Under the pieces are notes generated by a model. The model had not been told where the DNA came from, did not search any database, and saw only the letters and a list, made by a program, of their open reading frames with translations. Of a stretch of DNA of 21,651 bases, positions 20,050 to 21,651 are shown one piece after another. The position numbers and the translations under genes are program-made. The stretch covers positions 74,146,326 through 74,167,976 of the forward strand of contig JBOZIK010000001.1 in the NCBI GenBank assembly GCA_051453625.1, written 5' to 3'. Each line of letters starts with the position of its first letter. Position 1 is the stretch's first letter. This DNA is from Welwitschia mirabilis. Its lineage: Eukaryota > Gnetophyta > Gnetopsida > Welwitschiales.

Positions 20050-20650
20050 AATTCAAAATAACAATGTCAATTAGGAGATTGAAGAATAGGTGAAGAATAA
20101 AAGAAGATTTTTAAGTTTTTAAAATGAAAGTTCACACTTGTATATCTAAGAAAAACATGCATCTTTCAAATAAATTCAGTCAAACATTTACTAAAAGAAC
20201 TAAAAGGTGGAATGAAATAGTAATATAAACCAACATGCCCCAAGAAAGATCTTATATATTTAACATAAGTAGGAATAGAATAAAGGATATTAATCTTAGT
20301 AGGATGTATTTGTATTCCTTATTTAGAAATAATATGGCTAATAATAATACCTCTAATAACCATGAAGTAACTTTTATTCTAACTAAGGTTAAGATTATAA
20401 TCAATACAATGACATGAAATTAACTTTAAATAATATATTATTTGATTAAAAAAATAATCATATAGATAAAAATCATTCATAAATATTTCTAAAAATTCAA
20501 TAATAAATTTAATAAAAAGACTATTCCTATGTCTTTAAAAAGTTATAGTATCATTACATAAACTAAAATACATACGATGATATGAAAAAGTTCTAAAGGA
20601 ACAAGTAAAAGTCATTTATTCTTATCTTCTAAAGATATAGTATCATATTC
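20050..20650 (-). pseudogene. gypsy reverse transcriptase fragment, copy B
   Basis: Minus-strand pieces: TFSYHRMYFSLCN-like near 20560-20600, EFLEIFMNDFYLYD near 20455-20500, SYFMVIRGIII near 20340-20375, HPTKINILYSIPTYVKYIRSF near 20245-20310, LGHVGLYYYFI, then PN and the RNase H start. The catalytic F-M-D-D box is F-M-N-D (Asn at 20475-20477), the same replacement as in copy A. RT sequence upstream of about 20650 is absent, so fingers are missing and the element is 5'-truncated. Confidence 0.85.
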
Positions 20651-21575
20651 CATATTTTGTAAACCTTATTTACTTGAACAATAAGTATGTTAAGCTTTCA
20701 GTCAAATGAATAATTATTCTTATCTAAGTTCCTTATCAAATAAGATATCATTTTAAAATTAACCTTAGTTTGTAATATTTATAATGTACTACGAAAATGA
20801 TAAAAATTATGTTAAAAGGTTTTTATGAGAAAATCTATCTGAACATCTAAAATTAGATAATTCCATTATGTGAGGAATTAAAACCACATAATAAAATAAT
20901 TGAAAGTTTTAAGAAGACATAATAATATATCTTACATTCTTTTTCACTCATTTAGATTCTTAGTAAACATGATAGACTTACTATCTTATGATTAAATATT
21001 TTCTTTTTTGTGTGATGTGATTAATAGATTTTATGTATTTTAAAATAAATGAGCATTTGAATAAGTACATGCACTCTTACCTGGAACCAAGAATTATAGA
21101 TAAGTAGAATTACTCTACCATGACCTTTATGTTCTTGAGATGTGCAAGGACACTTTGTTCATAGCATACTCATTGCTTTATTCATTGTAATTGAAGGGTT
21201 TATCTCATTACACCACATGACAATTTTTAGATTTATGAATTTATTCTTTTGAAACATGTTTTAGATGAATTAAACTTACTTATGATCTTATGAAAGATTA
21301 AAAAGAACTAGCATGAAGAAATGATGCATGTGATTAAACTTACTAATTGAAGTAAGAAGATTACTCATCCTAGTTATTTGGATGAGTCATAATTATGATC
21401 TCTTTTTTACTCCAATATCACTTGTTACTTATCTTACTTATCAATGTTAAATTATGTGATCTCATGATCTTGAGTTATGTGCCTTTGTTTATCTATTTAT
21501 AGAGATTCTTTACTATTTTGTAATAGGGAATACTTTTCTTTTATTTCATACAAGTGCATTTTTTGTTTCCTCTTC

Positions 21576-21576
<1 letters not shown>
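20651..21576. other. No recognisable gene
   Basis: This stretch is AT-rich and carries no frame, motif or RNA structure that I can support on either strand, and it does not continue the copy A/B similarity. It could be host intergenic DNA flanking the truncated element. Confidence 0.5.

Positions 21577-21624
<48 letters not shown>
21577..21624. repeat. (TC)24 microsatellite
   Basis: A perfect TC dinucleotide run of 24 units, immediately followed by TT, seven C, T and ten C (21627-21644), at the very end of the window. The run is uninterrupted. Such tracts are unstable and often collapse or end assemblies. Confidence 0.97.
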
Positions 21625-21628
<4 letters not shown>

Positions 21629-21651
21629 CCCCCTCCCCCCCCCCTTCATCC

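Larger units (their letters stand above)
16136..20650 (-). mobile_element. Athila/Tat-like Ty3/gypsy element, copy B (5'-truncated)
   Basis: Contains part of RT, RNase H, integrase and the post-integrase region, in the same order and strand as copy A, with an approximate offset of 10.6 kb. Similarity to copy A stops near 20650 inside RT (just upstream, in element terms, of the MPFGLCNA-type motif), so RT fingers, protease, gag and the primer site are lost. Sequence beyond 20650 is unrelated to copy A as far as I can see. The stretch 16145-16640 has no evident counterpart in copy A. Every domain has stops. Confidence 0.85.

Noticed and set aside
20235-20417. 60-codon plus-strand open frame
   Set aside because: Antisense to copy B RT connection sequence.
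1-21651. Defence system, CRISPR array, operon or biosynthetic cluster
   Set aside because: No regularly spaced repeats with spacers, no bacterial-type gene packing, and all recognisable protein similarity is to plant LTR retrotransposons.

Overview
The window looks like plant nuclear heterochromatin. It is very AT-rich, has no intact host gene that I can recognise, and consists largely of decayed LTR retrotransposons of two plant-type superfamilies, all on the minus strand. Every pol fragment is broken by stops and frameshifts, so everything coding here is pseudogenic. I cannot name the species; a seed plant, probably a flowering plant, fits the element types.

Layout. (1) Positions 1 to about 4315 hold the 5' part of a Ty1/copia element read right to left: a candidate LTR from 2900 to about 4315 with a TATAAATAG box and a tandem-repeat block, an initiator-Met tRNA primer-binding site at 2884-2897, a shortened gag with zinc knuckle, a protease trace, integrase, and reverse transcriptase ending at the left edge with an intact YVDD. 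RNase H and the 3' LTR would lie outside the window. (2) 4316-5984 has no recognisable gene, only a 90-bp-period repeat. (3) 5985-13083 is the internal part of an Athila/Tat-like Ty3/gypsy element (copy A), with gag, protease, RT, RNase H, integrase and a post-integrase region, and a decayed primer-binding site at 13066-13083. (4) 13088-16135 is probably one LTR about 3 kb long, bounded by the copy A primer site on one side and the copy B polypurine tract on the other; it contains a ~300-bp tandem duplication. (5) 16136-20650 is copy B of the same family, same strand, cut off inside RT. (6) 20651-21651 holds no gene and ends in a (TC)24 microsatellite and a C-rich tract.

How it fits together. 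Copies A and B are about 80% identical by eye where I compared them and lie head to tail about 10.6 kb apart with a single LTR-like block between them. This is the internal-LTR-internal layout expected from unequal recombination between LTRs, or from two nested or adjacent insertions. The decay is dominated by G-to-A on the coding strand and C-to-T, as expected for long-silenced, cytosine-methylated elements, and it hits catalytic residues in several enzymes. The best candidate for something not routinely described is a reading frame downstream of integrase that is conserved between copies A and B and that I cannot assign to a family. I see no evidence of a defence system, host operon, RNA gene or CRISPR array.
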